From NCBI GenBank assembly GCA_038212375.1, contig JBBQUO010000021.1, forward strand, positions 1-10,622: a stretch of 10,622 nucleotides of DNA. The letters run 5' to 3'. The translations under genes and the position numbers were made by a program. The stretch comes from JBGTNQ01 sp038212375. GTDB lineage: Bacteria; Patescibacteriota; Minisyncoccia; Phycocordibacterales; Zambryskibacteraceae. Under the pieces are notes generated by a model. It was given only the letters and a program-made list of their open reading frames with translations, was not told the DNA's origin and searched no databases. Positions 1-6,446 of the stretch are shown here, piece by piece (the first letter of the stretch is position 1; every line of letters starts with the position of its first letter).

Positions 1-210
1 ATTGGTTTTTTTGAAGTACTAGCATATTTATCAGTAAGCCTGGGCTATAGTTTAACTTCAAAATCAAGCCTTGTAGCCCTGATAAGTGGTGCTTTTTCAG
101 TACCAACAATAATTCTAGCTCATATTTATTTGAAAGAAAAAATAACAAATGCACAAAGAATTGGTAGCGTCATAATTATTTTAGGAATTATTTTACTTTC
201 TTTGATATAA
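1..210 (+). CDS. EamA/DMT-family transporter, 3' end only
   Basis: This is the C-terminal 69 residues of an open frame that enters from the left edge and stops with TAA at 208-210. What is visible is two hydrophobic segments (about residues 25-43 and 54-68) separated by a short charged stretch, HIYLKEKITNAQRIG. A final loop reading roughly 'LKEKIT..Q.IG' followed by a last hydrophobic helix is typical of the end of EamA-repeat drug/metabolite transporters (RhaT/YdcZ/EamA superfamily), where the Glu-containing loop precedes TM10. These are inner-membrane permeases for small metabolites. The substrate cannot be inferred from this fragment. The next gene starts only 7 nt after the stop, and its -10 box overlaps the last codons here. 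The family call is by pattern only and the N-terminal part is not in the window. Confidence 0.7.
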   Translation: MGFFEVLAYLSVSLGYSLTSKSSLVALISGAFSVPTIILAHIYLKEKITNAQRIGSVIIILGIILLSLI

Positions 211-211
211 T
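203..211 (+). promoter_or_regulatory. Extended -10 promoter for the decarboxylase gene
   Basis: TGATATAAT matches the extended -10 consensus TGnTATAAT exactly. The hexamer is 206-211 and overlaps the stop codon of the transporter gene. The expected start site 7 nt downstream is position 218, which is the A of the decarboxylase ATG and the only purine among 214-218. This predicts a leaderless mRNA. I see no convincing -35 box at 16-18 bp, as is common for extended -10 promoters. Confidence 0.65.
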
Positions 212-217
212 TATTTT

Positions 218-1330
218 ATGAAAGAAAATTTTGAAAATATAAATTATCCAACACCTTTTTTCATTTTTTCAAAAAAGAAAATTAATGAAAAGTATCAATA
301 CTTCAAGCAAAACTTCCCTGATTCACAAGTGTTTTATGCAATGAAAGCAAATTCTGAGATAGAAGTACTTCAAACACTTCTAGACGCTGGATCAGGATTT
401 GAGGTTGGATCAATCTATGAGCTCGAGATACTTAAAAGAATAGGTGTTAGTCCAGATAAAATTATCTATGGTAGTGCTTTAAAATCGTCTGATCACATTA
501 AAATTTTTTTTGAATATGGAGTACGAATTTTTGCATTCGATTCATTTGCTGAACTGCAAAAAATTGCAATTGTCGCACCTGGTTCAAAAGTTTACGTAAG
601 ACTGAGCGTTGATGATGCTGGTAGTGTATTTCAATTTTCTGAAAAATTTGGAACAGATAAGGAAAGTGTAACGCCAATGCTCGTAGAGGCAAAGCAACTT
701 GGACTTAAACCTGCTGGTATTAGCTTTCATGTGGGGTCACAAGCAAGTAATCCAGATGCTTGGTCACAAGCTTTAAATGATGTGGAAATTTGCATGAATC
801 AATTGATAAAAGAGGGGATCACAATTGAATTTATTAATATTGGTGGTGGCTACCCTTGCGCTTATTCGTCAGATGTAATTAATACAGAGCTAAACTATGT
901 CGCAGAAAAAATACTAACTCGCTTAAATTCTCTTCCATATAAACCAAAAATGATGCTCGAACCAGGGAGAGGCATTATCGCTGAGACAAGCATAGCAGTC
1001 GCAACTATAATTGGAAAAGCTAGTCGGAAAGAAGGTACTTGGTTATTTTTAGACTTGGGAGTATATAATGGATTGTTTGAGGCGCTCGCTTTTCAAGGTT
1101 CGACTCGATACCGAGTTACCAGTCAAAGACAATCCTTTAATTCTGGAGAAATGCTGTATTCACTTGCTGGGCCAACTGGTGACAGTATGGATGTAATTAC
1201 AAGAGAAGCACTTTTACCAAAGGATCTTGATGTTGGTGACAAAATTATTTTCCATGATGTCGGAGCGTACAGTTTAGTCGTAGCCAGCCCTTTTAATGGA
1301 TTTCCTAAACCTGCGGTATATTTTGTTTGA
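218..1330 (+). CDS. Fold-type III PLP-dependent amino acid decarboxylase (ornithine decarboxylase-like)
   Basis: The 370-residue protein matches the Orn/DAP/Arg decarboxylase family 2: an alanine-racemase-like barrel followed by a C-terminal beta domain. Visible landmarks are YAMKAN with the PLP lysine K43, HVGSQ (H171, which stacks on the PLP ring), the phosphate-binding GGG at 209-211, EPGR at 248-251, GPTGDSMDVI at 318-327 and GAYS with Y351 near the C-terminus. The end, FNGFPKPAVYFV, is very close to eukaryotic-type ornithine decarboxylases. It lacks the CESGD motif of diaminopimelate decarboxylase (LysA). The likely role is decarboxylation of ornithine or a related diamino acid in the cytosol as a step to polyamines. 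One key residue is odd: the family cysteine in GPTCD is glycine here (G321). That cysteine controls protonation in ornithine decarboxylase, so the reaction and substrate are uncertain. No other polyamine gene is in the window. The start is fixed by the promoter just upstream. Confidence 0.85.
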   Translation: MKENFENINYPTPFFIFSKKKINEKYQYFKQNFPDSQVFYAMKANSEIEVLQTLLDAGSGFEVGSIYELEILKRIGVSPDKIIYGSALKSSDHIKIFFEYGVRIFAFDSFAELQKIAIVAPGSKVYVRLSVDDAGSVFQFSEKFGTDKESVTPMLVEAKQLGLKPAGISFHVGSQASNPDAWSQALNDVEICMNQLIKEGITIEFINIGGGYPCAYSSDVINTELNYVAEKILTRLNSLPYKPKMMLEPGRGIIAETSIAVATIIGKASRKEGTWLFLDLGVYNGLFEALAFQGSTRYRVTSQRQSFNSGEMLYSLAGPTGDSMDVITREALLPKDLDVGDKIIFHDVGAYSLVVASPFNGFPKPAVYFV

Positions 1331-1355
1331 CAGCTCTAACTTGCAAACGTAAGAT
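1327..1355 (+). promoter_or_regulatory. Sigma70-type promoter (TTGACA, 17-bp spacer, TAAGAT) for the signalling cassette
   Basis: A perfect -35 box TTGACA at 1327-1332 lies exactly 17 bp upstream of a -10 box TAAGAT at 1350-1355. The -35 box contains the TGA stop of the decarboxylase gene. The expected start site is 1362-1363, and the ATG of the membrane protein is at 1363. This -10 lacks the upstream TG of the other promoters in the window but has the consensus -35 that they lack. Confidence 0.7.
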
Positions 1356-1362
1356 TTATGTA

Positions 1363-2169
1363 ATGAAATTAAATTCCCTGCAAAAAGTATTCTTTTCCTA
1401 TTACATTTTTTTAACCATATTTTGGTTAGCACTTTTTACTCAACACATAACGAGTGGATTTTATAATTATCTTTACTCATTCCTTTTTGGATTAATTCCA
1501 CTTGTAGCCGGAGTTATTGCACTTATAAAATCTAAAGAGTGGGGCAGACTTTCAAGCGCAATTGGAAAAGCAGTTTTTTTTGTGGGTCTTGGAATTTTTT
1601 TGTGGGGTTTTGGCGAGTTAATATGGTCTTACTATAATTTTTTTCTAGGCATAGAGGCCCCTTACCCATCACTCGCTGATCTAGGTTTTGCTCCAAGTAT
1701 ATTTTTTTATGGTCTTGGTACTTTTTATCTCTCAAAAGCTACTGGTGCGAAATTTGTACTTAGAAACAAACATGCAAAATTACTAGTTGTTATCACATTA
1801 GTTCTAACAACGGTTATTTCTTATTATATTCTTGTTGTTATTGCACGAGAGGGTATTGTGATTCAAGCTGGTGAGACAGTCATGAAGGCACTGTTTGATA
1901 CCATTTATCCATTTGGTGATTTTCTTGGACTTGCAATCGGTACCATTGTTTCTGGACTTTCTTTTAAGTACTTAGGTGGAAAATACAAAACAGATATTTG
2001 GAGCATACTGCTTGGTCTTGGGGTGATGTTTGTTGCAGATTCAGTATTTTCATACACAACAACAGTTAATACATACTACAATGGAAATTTTGGAGATTAT
2101 CTTCTTACAACAGGGGTATTTCTTCTTTCGTTTGGGATCTTAGGTTTTTGCCAGCTCAAAGATCATTAA
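1363..2169 (+). CDS. Eight-helix membrane protein, sensor-like
   Basis: The 268-residue protein has about eight hydrophobic helices (near 8-27, 35-55, 68-91, 103-123, 139-160, 180-201, 211-231, 245-263) and almost no soluble domain. The segment FGELIWSYYNFFLG followed by PYPSLADLGF (100-109) resembles, from my memory of the families, the 8-TM sensory region found N-terminal to GGDEF or kinase domains in other bacteria. Helices 2-4 and 6-8 look like two copies of one unit. Here no output domain is attached. A small protein and a soluble histidine kinase follow instead, so it may be the sensing subunit of a split receptor (inference). The start is ATG 1363 rather than the longer in-frame TTG at 1327, because TTG 1327 is the first part of the -35 box and the promoter points to 1362-1363. 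There is no clear Shine-Dalgarno site. The stimulus is unknown. Confidence 0.7.
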   Translation: MKLNSLQKVFFSYYIFLTIFWLALFTQHITSGFYNYLYSFLFGLIPLVAGVIALIKSKEWGRLSSAIGKAVFFVGLGIFLWGFGELIWSYYNFFLGIEAPYPSLADLGFAPSIFFYGLGTFYLSKATGAKFVLRNKHAKLLVVITLVLTTVISYYILVVIAREGIVIQAGETVMKALFDTIYPFGDFLGLAIGTIVSGLSFKYLGGKYKTDIWSILLGLGVMFVADSVFSYTTTVNTYYNGNFGDYLLTTGVFLLSFGILGFCQLKDH

Positions 2170-2189
2170 TTTCAAAGCTAGAAAATACC

Positions 2190-2474
2190 ATGAGTATATT
2201 TGATCAAATCGTCATAAAGATAATTAATGAGCAAGCCCTCATTATTGGCCCTATTGCGTGGGCTGAGGCACGCAAAGTAAAAGGTATTCATATTATTGAT
2301 CAAAAAGCTGGAACTCTATCAATTGATACACCAAACGAACGGGTAATAGTAGACGAGCTTGTAAGTCAGTATGAACACCTTTTTGGTCGCGCATCACACG
2401 AAGTATGCAGGGATGCAGTTGCAGCTCTTCTTGTTAGTCTTCCGCTAGATCAAATACCAGCTAGTCTCAAATAA
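2190..2474 (+). CDS. Small soluble protein of unknown function in the signalling cassette
   Basis: The protein has 94 residues and no signal peptide or membrane helix. I do not recognise a named family. It appears to have an N-terminal helix (3-14), a central segment with alternating hydrophobic residues that could form beta strands (HIIDQKAGTLSID, about 34-46), then a helix leading to EHLFGRASHEVCRDAV (62-77) and a final amphipathic helix. It sits 20 nt after the membrane protein and 2 nt before the kinase gene, so it is probably co-transcribed and may connect sensor and kinase or regulate the kinase (inference from position only). The start chosen is ATG 2190. An upstream in-frame start at 2148 would overlap the end of the membrane protein gene and would add 14 residues (MPAQRSLISKLENT) with no sign of conservation. 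No Shine-Dalgarno site is visible. Confidence 0.65.
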   Translation: MSIFDQIVIKIINEQALIIGPIAWAEARKVKGIHIIDQKAGTLSIDTPNERVIVDELVSQYEHLFGRASHEVCRDAVAALLVSLPLDQIPASLK

Positions 2475-2476
2475 AT

Positions 2477-3319
2477 ATGCCAGAAAATAATACTGATAAA
2501 ACAAATACAATTCTCCCATCTGAATTCAAAAGTGTTACAGAAGAGCTATACAAAAGAAATCTTGAGCTCGTAACATTGTACAAAAAAGTTGACACTCTTA
2601 ATCATGAACTTGAATTAGCAAATGAGGGTCAATCGAACCTTATTCATGTAATGAATCACCAGATTAAAGGGTATTTAGCAAAAGCTCGCGGAATATTCTC
2701 AGAACTTCTCGAAGAGCCAGCATATGGACCCGTTTCTCCTGCAGCTATTCCCATGTTAAAAGTAGGTTTTGATACCCTTACCGAAGGAGTGGGATTTGTT
2801 CAGCAAGTACTCAATGGTTCGAGTGCTGAAAGTGGAGCAATGGTATACAATATGAAACCTTTGAATTTTAAAGAGCTTGTCAACGACGTTGTGACTGCTC
2901 AACATCCGCATGTTGATGAGAAAGCTCTTTCAGTTGAACTTGTTGTCGATGATGGAAATTATACAATGACTGGAGACAGTATTAATCTCAAAGAAGTTGT
3001 AAGAAACCTTATTGATAACTCAATCATTTATACTGAAGCAGGAGGTCTTTATATTCATTTACAAAAAATTAAAGACGAAAAAGTTCTTCTGACAATCAAA
3101 GATACAGGTCTCGGGATCGATCCTGAAGACATGAAAAGACTTTTTACAAAAGGCGGCCGAGGTAAGGATTCATTGAAAATAAACGTAAACAGTAGTGGAT
3201 ACGGACTGGCGTTCGTACGTGGAGTTGCGGAGGCACATAAAGGTCGTGCTTGGGCAGAATCAGCAGGAAAAGGTCAAGGTTCGACATTTTACCTAGAACT
3301 TCCCACAACACTTACATAA
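2477..3319 (+). CDS. Soluble histidine kinase
   Basis: The 280-residue protein has no membrane segment. Residues 16-55 are charged and heptad-like and probably form a coiled coil. The dimerisation/phosphoacceptor helix has MNHQIKGYL with H61 as the likely phosphorylated histidine; the usual H-box proline five residues after the His is Tyr here (Y66). The HATPase_c domain is complete: N-box E173..RN177LIDN181, G1 box DTGLG (209-213), F-region LFTKGGRG (222-229) and G2 box GYGL (241-244). The protein should autophosphorylate and pass phosphate to a response regulator, but none is encoded in the window. The gene starts 2 nt after the small protein and lies in the same unit as the 8-TM protein, which suggests a kinase that takes its input from separate polypeptides. 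The kinase call is firm. The partners and signal are inferred. Confidence 0.92.
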   Translation: MPENNTDKTNTILPSEFKSVTEELYKRNLELVTLYKKVDTLNHELELANEGQSNLIHVMNHQIKGYLAKARGIFSELLEEPAYGPVSPAAIPMLKVGFDTLTEGVGFVQQVLNGSSAESGAMVYNMKPLNFKELVNDVVTAQHPHVDEKALSVELVVDDGNYTMTGDSINLKEVVRNLIDNSIIYTEAGGLYIHLQKIKDEKVLLTIKDTGLGIDPEDMKRLFTKGGRGKDSLKINVNSSGYGLAFVRGVAEAHKGRAWAESAGKGQGSTFYLELPTTLT

Positions 3320-3345
3320 GAATTTTGCCTTTCAAAAGGCCTTAT
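3316..3345 (+). terminator. Possible hairpin terminator after the kinase gene
   Basis: GCCTTT (3327-3332) pairs with AAAGGC (3335-3340), and ATAAG (3316-3320) pairs with CTTAT (3341-3345), leaving a 6-nt bulge on the left arm. The outer stem contains the kinase stop codon. The run after it, TTATTTATT, is T-rich but not a pure U-tract, so termination may be weak. The position between the signalling cassette and trpS fits a transcript end. Confidence 0.35.
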
Positions 3346-3349
3346 TTAT

Positions 3350-3358
3350 TGATAGTAT
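3350..3358 (+). promoter_or_regulatory. Extended -10 promoter for trpS-aspS-scpA
   Basis: TGATAGTAT fits TGnTAnnnT, with the hexamer TAGTAT at 3353-3358. Counting 7 nt downstream gives 3365, the A of the trpS ATG, so the transcript should begin at the start codon. There is no recognisable -35 box at normal spacing. Confidence 0.55.
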
Positions 3359-3364
3359 GGCTCT

Positions 3365-4315
3365 ATGTCAAACAAAAAGACTCTTCTATCAGGCGTAAAA
3401 CCAACTGGTGTGCCTCACATTGGAAATTACTTCGGAGCGATGAAGCAGTTTGTCGACTTTCAGAATGATTACCAGAGCTACTTCATGATCGCCGACTACC
3501 ACGCTCTCAACTTCATTCAAGATGCGGCAGAGATGAGAAGGCTCACTTTTAGCCTTGCGATTGATTACCTCGCAATTGGTCTTGATCCAAAAAAATCAGT
3601 TATTTTTAAGCAGTCGGATATTTCTGCGCACACTGAGCTTGCATGGATTTTTGATACTCTTACCACAATGCCGTATCTCATGCGTGCACATGCATTCAAA
3701 GATGCTGAAGCAAAAAACAAAGAGATTAGCGTTGGAACATTTAATTATCCAATGTTAATGGCTGCAGACATTCTCTTGTACAGTCCAGATATCGTTCCAG
3801 TAGGCCTTGATCAAAAGCAGCACGTTGAATATACACGTGATACTGCAGAAAAATTCAATAGAATATTCAGTACAGGAACATTCAAACTTCCAGAACCAAA
3901 GATTTTAGAAGAAGTGCAAACGGTACCAGGAGATGATGGGAGAAAAATGTCTAAGTCATATAATAACCACCTATCATTGTTTGCAACTGATAGTGAAATC
4001 GAAAAGTTTGTTATAGGGATCGTCACCAACTCAACAGACGAAACCCCTTTGAATGTATATACAATTCACGCTCTCATTAAACCAAAAGCTGAGCTTGATA
4101 CTCTCTATGCAGAAAATAAAGGGAAGTTTAAAAATCTTAAAGACGAACTAATAAAAGATTTACAATCATTTATTAAACCAATGAGAGATCGTCGTTATGA
4201 AATTGTTCAAGATCCAGATGCAGTTATTCAAATCCTCGAAGAAGGAAAACACCGCGCGCAAGAAGTTGCAGATACAAAAATGAAAGAAATAAAAAATGCC
4301 ATTGGCGTCAAGTAA
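3365..4315 (+). CDS. trpS: Tryptophanyl-tRNA synthetase
   Basis: This is the class I synthetase that charges tRNA-Trp with tryptophan in the cytosol. The 316-residue length is normal for bacterial TrpRS. The HIGH-type signature is HIGN at 18-21 (context PTGVPHIGNYFGA), and the KMSKS loop is intact at 194-198 (GRKMSKS). Between them lie YPMLMAADILLY (128-139) and VPVGLDQKQHVEYTRD (144-159), both typical of the TrpRS Rossmann core and tryptophan pocket. The C-terminal helical region ends in a Lys-rich stretch. The ATG at 3365 coincides with the predicted transcription start, and no Shine-Dalgarno site exists upstream. It leads a unit with aspS (1-nt gap) and scpA. Nothing suggests an attenuator or T-box, and the short upstream region leaves no room for one. 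Confidence 0.97.
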   Translation: MSNKKTLLSGVKPTGVPHIGNYFGAMKQFVDFQNDYQSYFMIADYHALNFIQDAAEMRRLTFSLAIDYLAIGLDPKKSVIFKQSDISAHTELAWIFDTLTTMPYLMRAHAFKDAEAKNKEISVGTFNYPMLMAADILLYSPDIVPVGLDQKQHVEYTRDTAEKFNRIFSTGTFKLPEPKILEEVQTVPGDDGRKMSKSYNNHLSLFATDSEIEKFVIGIVTNSTDETPLNVYTIHALIKPKAELDTLYAENKGKFKNLKDELIKDLQSFIKPMRDRRYEIVQDPDAVIQILEEGKHRAQEVADTKMKEIKNAIGVK

Positions 4316-4316
4316 C

Positions 4317-5609
4317 ATGAATACATACCATATAGAAAAAGCAAATGAGTACATTGGGAAAGAAATCTCTATTCGAGGTTTTGTGCACGCACTTCGAGTT
4401 CAAAGTAAGGTAATTTTCCTTGTTGTTCGAGATATCACAGGGCTGATGCAAGTAGTAGTAACAATTGAAAGTCCTATTTTTGAGGCTACAAAAAATCTTA
4501 CGATGGAATCTGTGGTGAAGGTTTCAGGCAAACTCAAGGCATTTGATCAAGCTCCTGGTGGTATAGAAATGCAAGCGACCACCCTTGAAGTTCTTTCAGT
4601 ATCTGCGCCCGAGCTGCCTATCCCAGTCGTTACAAAAAAGGGAGGGGAAGAGACAGATGCGCCTATTCGATTTGATTATCGTTGGATCGATCTTCGAAAA
4701 CCTGAAAAGGCAATGATCTTTAAAGTATGGACTGAGTTTGAAAAGGGATTTAGAAAATTTTGGGATACAAATCAATTCATACAGATATATACCCCGTCAT
4801 TCATGTCGACTCCTTCTGAATCTGGATCCGAAGTCTTTACGGTAGATTACTTCGACCGCAAAGCATACCTAGCTCAGTCACCACAATTTTATAAACAAAT
4901 GGCAATGTCCTCCGGGCTTGAGCGAGTATTTATGGTTGGGCCAGTGTTTCGAGCTGAGCAATCTTTCACTACAAGACACCTTACCGAGTTTACTGGCTGG
5001 GACTTTGAAATGTCTTACATACGTGATCACAACGACATTATGGATATGGAAGAAGGAATGATCATTGAAGGATTCCAATCACTTAAAACAGCTTTTCCTG
5101 ATATGAATATCACAATCCCATCTCAGCCATTTCCTCGAATACCGATCGTAAAAGCAAAAGAAATCCTTGCTTCCATGAACATATCATCTGGCGAAGAACA
5201 TGACCTTTCTCCAGAAGAAGAGCGTGCCATGTGTGAATATGTAGAAAAAGAATTTAATCATCAGTTTGTGTTTATTACCGAGTACCACAAATCCAAGAGT
5301 GCCTTTTATCACATGCGTCTCACCGAAGGCTCCGATCGATCACGACGTGCTGACCTCCTCTTTAAAGGAGTAGAGGTAACAACACTTGCTCAAAGAGAGC
5401 ACAGACCATACATTCTTGAAACACAAGCTATAGAAAAAGGTATGAATCTTGAATCACTTAAAGATTATATTAATTTCTTTCGTTACGGATGCCCTCCGCA
5501 TGGTGGTGCTGGTATTGGTCCAGGAAGATTCATAATGAAGCTCCTCGATCTTCCGAATGTTCGAGAAGCAACGTATCTCCCACGAGACGTAAAAAGACTC
5601 AATCCATAA
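4317..5609 (+). CDS. aspS: Aspartyl-tRNA synthetase, archaeal-type, probably non-discriminating (Asp/Asn)
   Basis: This is a class IIb synthetase of 430 residues, much shorter than the roughly 590 residues of ordinary bacterial AspRS. It lacks the bacterial GAD insertion and has the archaeal/eukaryotic-type layout. An N-terminal OB-fold anticodon domain (about 1-100) is followed by the catalytic domain: motif 1 region 140-163, AQSPQFYKQ (186-194, aspartate pocket), motif 2 FRAE..RHLTEF (211-225) and motif 3 GAGIGPGR (397-404). H24 and P80 sit where, by my alignment to the remembered Thermococcus enzyme, discriminating AspRSs have Trp26 and Lys85. His plus Pro is the reported signature of non-discriminating AspRS, which makes both Asp-tRNA-Asp and Asp-tRNA-Asn for GatCAB amidation. 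Motif 3 has G403 where E or D usually precedes the Arg. The ATG at 4317, 1 nt after trpS, is preferred over 4296, which overlaps trpS and adds seven residues. Confidence 0.95.
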   Translation: MNTYHIEKANEYIGKEISIRGFVHALRVQSKVIFLVVRDITGLMQVVVTIESPIFEATKNLTMESVVKVSGKLKAFDQAPGGIEMQATTLEVLSVSAPELPIPVVTKKGGEETDAPIRFDYRWIDLRKPEKAMIFKVWTEFEKGFRKFWDTNQFIQIYTPSFMSTPSESGSEVFTVDYFDRKAYLAQSPQFYKQMAMSSGLERVFMVGPVFRAEQSFTTRHLTEFTGWDFEMSYIRDHNDIMDMEEGMIIEGFQSLKTAFPDMNITIPSQPFPRIPIVKAKEILASMNISSGEEHDLSPEEERAMCEYVEKEFNHQFVFITEYHKSKSAFYHMRLTEGSDRSRRADLLFKGVEVTTLAQREHRPYILETQAIEKGMNLESLKDYINFFRYGCPPHGGAGIGPGRFIMKLLDLPNVREATYLPRDVKRLNP

Positions 5610-6383
5610 ATGAATGAGGGAGCTTTTACCATAAAGACCGAGGTTTTCGAAGGTCCACTTGATCTGCTTCTCAGCCTTATCGAAAAGCGGAAGCTATTTA
5701 TCTCTGATATTTCACTCGCACGAGTAGCAGATGACTATATTTCATACGTAAAAAATATTGGTCAATTTCCCATAGGAATGACTGCCAATTTTATTTTAAT
5801 TGCTTCTACACTTCTTCTTATTAAATCAAAATCTCTCCTTCCAAACTTATCACTGACCGAAGAAGAGCAGGGGAGCATCGAAGATCTTGAACAGAGACTT
5901 ACTATTTACAAACGTGTTCAAGATGTCTCAAAACATATTGCAGAAAAATTTGGAACAGAAATCATCTTTTCCAAAATACCAAATAAACGAGTTACACCAG
6001 TATTTTCTCCTGATGAAGATATGACAACTCTCGCGATGCTTGAAAGCATGAAGAGAGTAATGGAGTCACTTCCAAAAAAGGAAGTTTTATCGAAAACTGT
6101 AGTCAAGAAAATCATGAGTCTTGAGGAGATGATCGATAAACTTACTGATAGGGTGCAACTAAGTCTCAAAATGAACTTCAGTGACTTTGCTGGAACCCAT
6201 GGTGGTACCAAGTCAAGTGGTGCAAGGCACAGTGCAACACGAGAAGAAAGGGTGCTTATCATTGTAAGCTTCCTCGCTATGCTAGAGCTCGTAAAACAAG
6301 GTATTATCGAGGTTAACCAAAACACATTTAGTGACGACATAGCGATGGAAACACAAACATTAGGTGTTCCACATTATCAATAA
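5610..6383 (+). CDS. scpA: Segregation and condensation protein A (kleisin subunit of SMC complex)
   Basis: ScpA bridges the heads of the SMC dimer and binds an ScpB dimer, forming the ring that organises and segregates the chromosome. The 257-residue protein opens with the ScpA hallmark FEGPLDLLLSLIEKRKLFI (13-31), which is part of the N-terminal helical domain that binds the SMC neck. Next comes a hydrophobic stretch, then an acidic, Gln/Glu-rich linker (about 90-115), and a C-terminal winged-helix region beginning at TREERVLIIVSFLAMLELVKQG (about 211-232), which binds the SMC head. The ATG follows the aspS stop directly with no spacer, so translation is probably coupled by re-initiation. 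I see no Shine-Dalgarno site. scpB follows after 63 nt and has its own promoter, so the pair is adjacent but not in one simple unit. Confidence 0.95.
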   Translation: MNEGAFTIKTEVFEGPLDLLLSLIEKRKLFISDISLARVADDYISYVKNIGQFPIGMTANFILIASTLLLIKSKSLLPNLSLTEEEQGSIEDLEQRLTIYKRVQDVSKHIAEKFGTEIIFSKIPNKRVTPVFSPDEDMTTLAMLESMKRVMESLPKKEVLSKTVVKKIMSLEEMIDKLTDRVQLSLKMNFSDFAGTHGGTKSSGARHSATREERVLIIVSFLAMLELVKQGIIEVNQNTFSDDIAMETQTLGVPHYQ

Positions 6384-6429
6384 AATTAGTCTCCGTTTTT
6401 TCATTTAAGTATCGCTTTCTATCATATTT

Positions 6430-6438
6430 TGCTAGGAT
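6430..6438 (+). promoter_or_regulatory. Extended -10 promoter for scpB
   Basis: TGCTAGGAT fits TGnTAnnnT, with the hexamer TAGGAT at 6433-6438. The expected start is about 6444-6447 and the scpB ATG is at 6447, leaving at most a 2-3 nt leader. The intergenic region 6384-6446 is otherwise T-rich (a run of six T at 6396-6401) without a clear hairpin. Confidence 0.5.
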
Positions 6439-6446
6439 AACTAACT

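Noticed and set aside
1327..1362. TTG start giving a 280-residue version of the membrane protein
   Set aside because: The TTG is inside a perfect -35 box and overlaps the previous stop; the promoter and ATG at 1363 agree with each other.
2148..2189. Earlier start for the small cassette protein
   Set aside because: It lies in another frame of the membrane protein's last codons and adds an unremarkable stretch; ATG 2190 follows the previous stop by 20 nt.
2462..2467. TAGTCT as a possible -10 for the histidine kinase gene
   Set aside because: It has no TG extension and no -35, and the 2-nt gap to the previous gene fits co-transcription better.
3250..3468. Short + strand open frame over the kinase end and trpS start
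   Set aside because: It overlaps two well-supported genes in another frame and reads as Arg/Ser/Trp-rich shadow sequence.
4296..4316. Earlier ATG for aspS
   Set aside because: It overlaps the trpS end and adds seven residues before the OB-fold; ATG 4317 follows the trpS stop by one base.
5918..6340. Minus-strand open frame of 140 codons opposite scpA
   Set aside because: It is Ser/Thr/Leu-rich antisense shadow of a clear scpA gene, with no recognisable domain or promoter.
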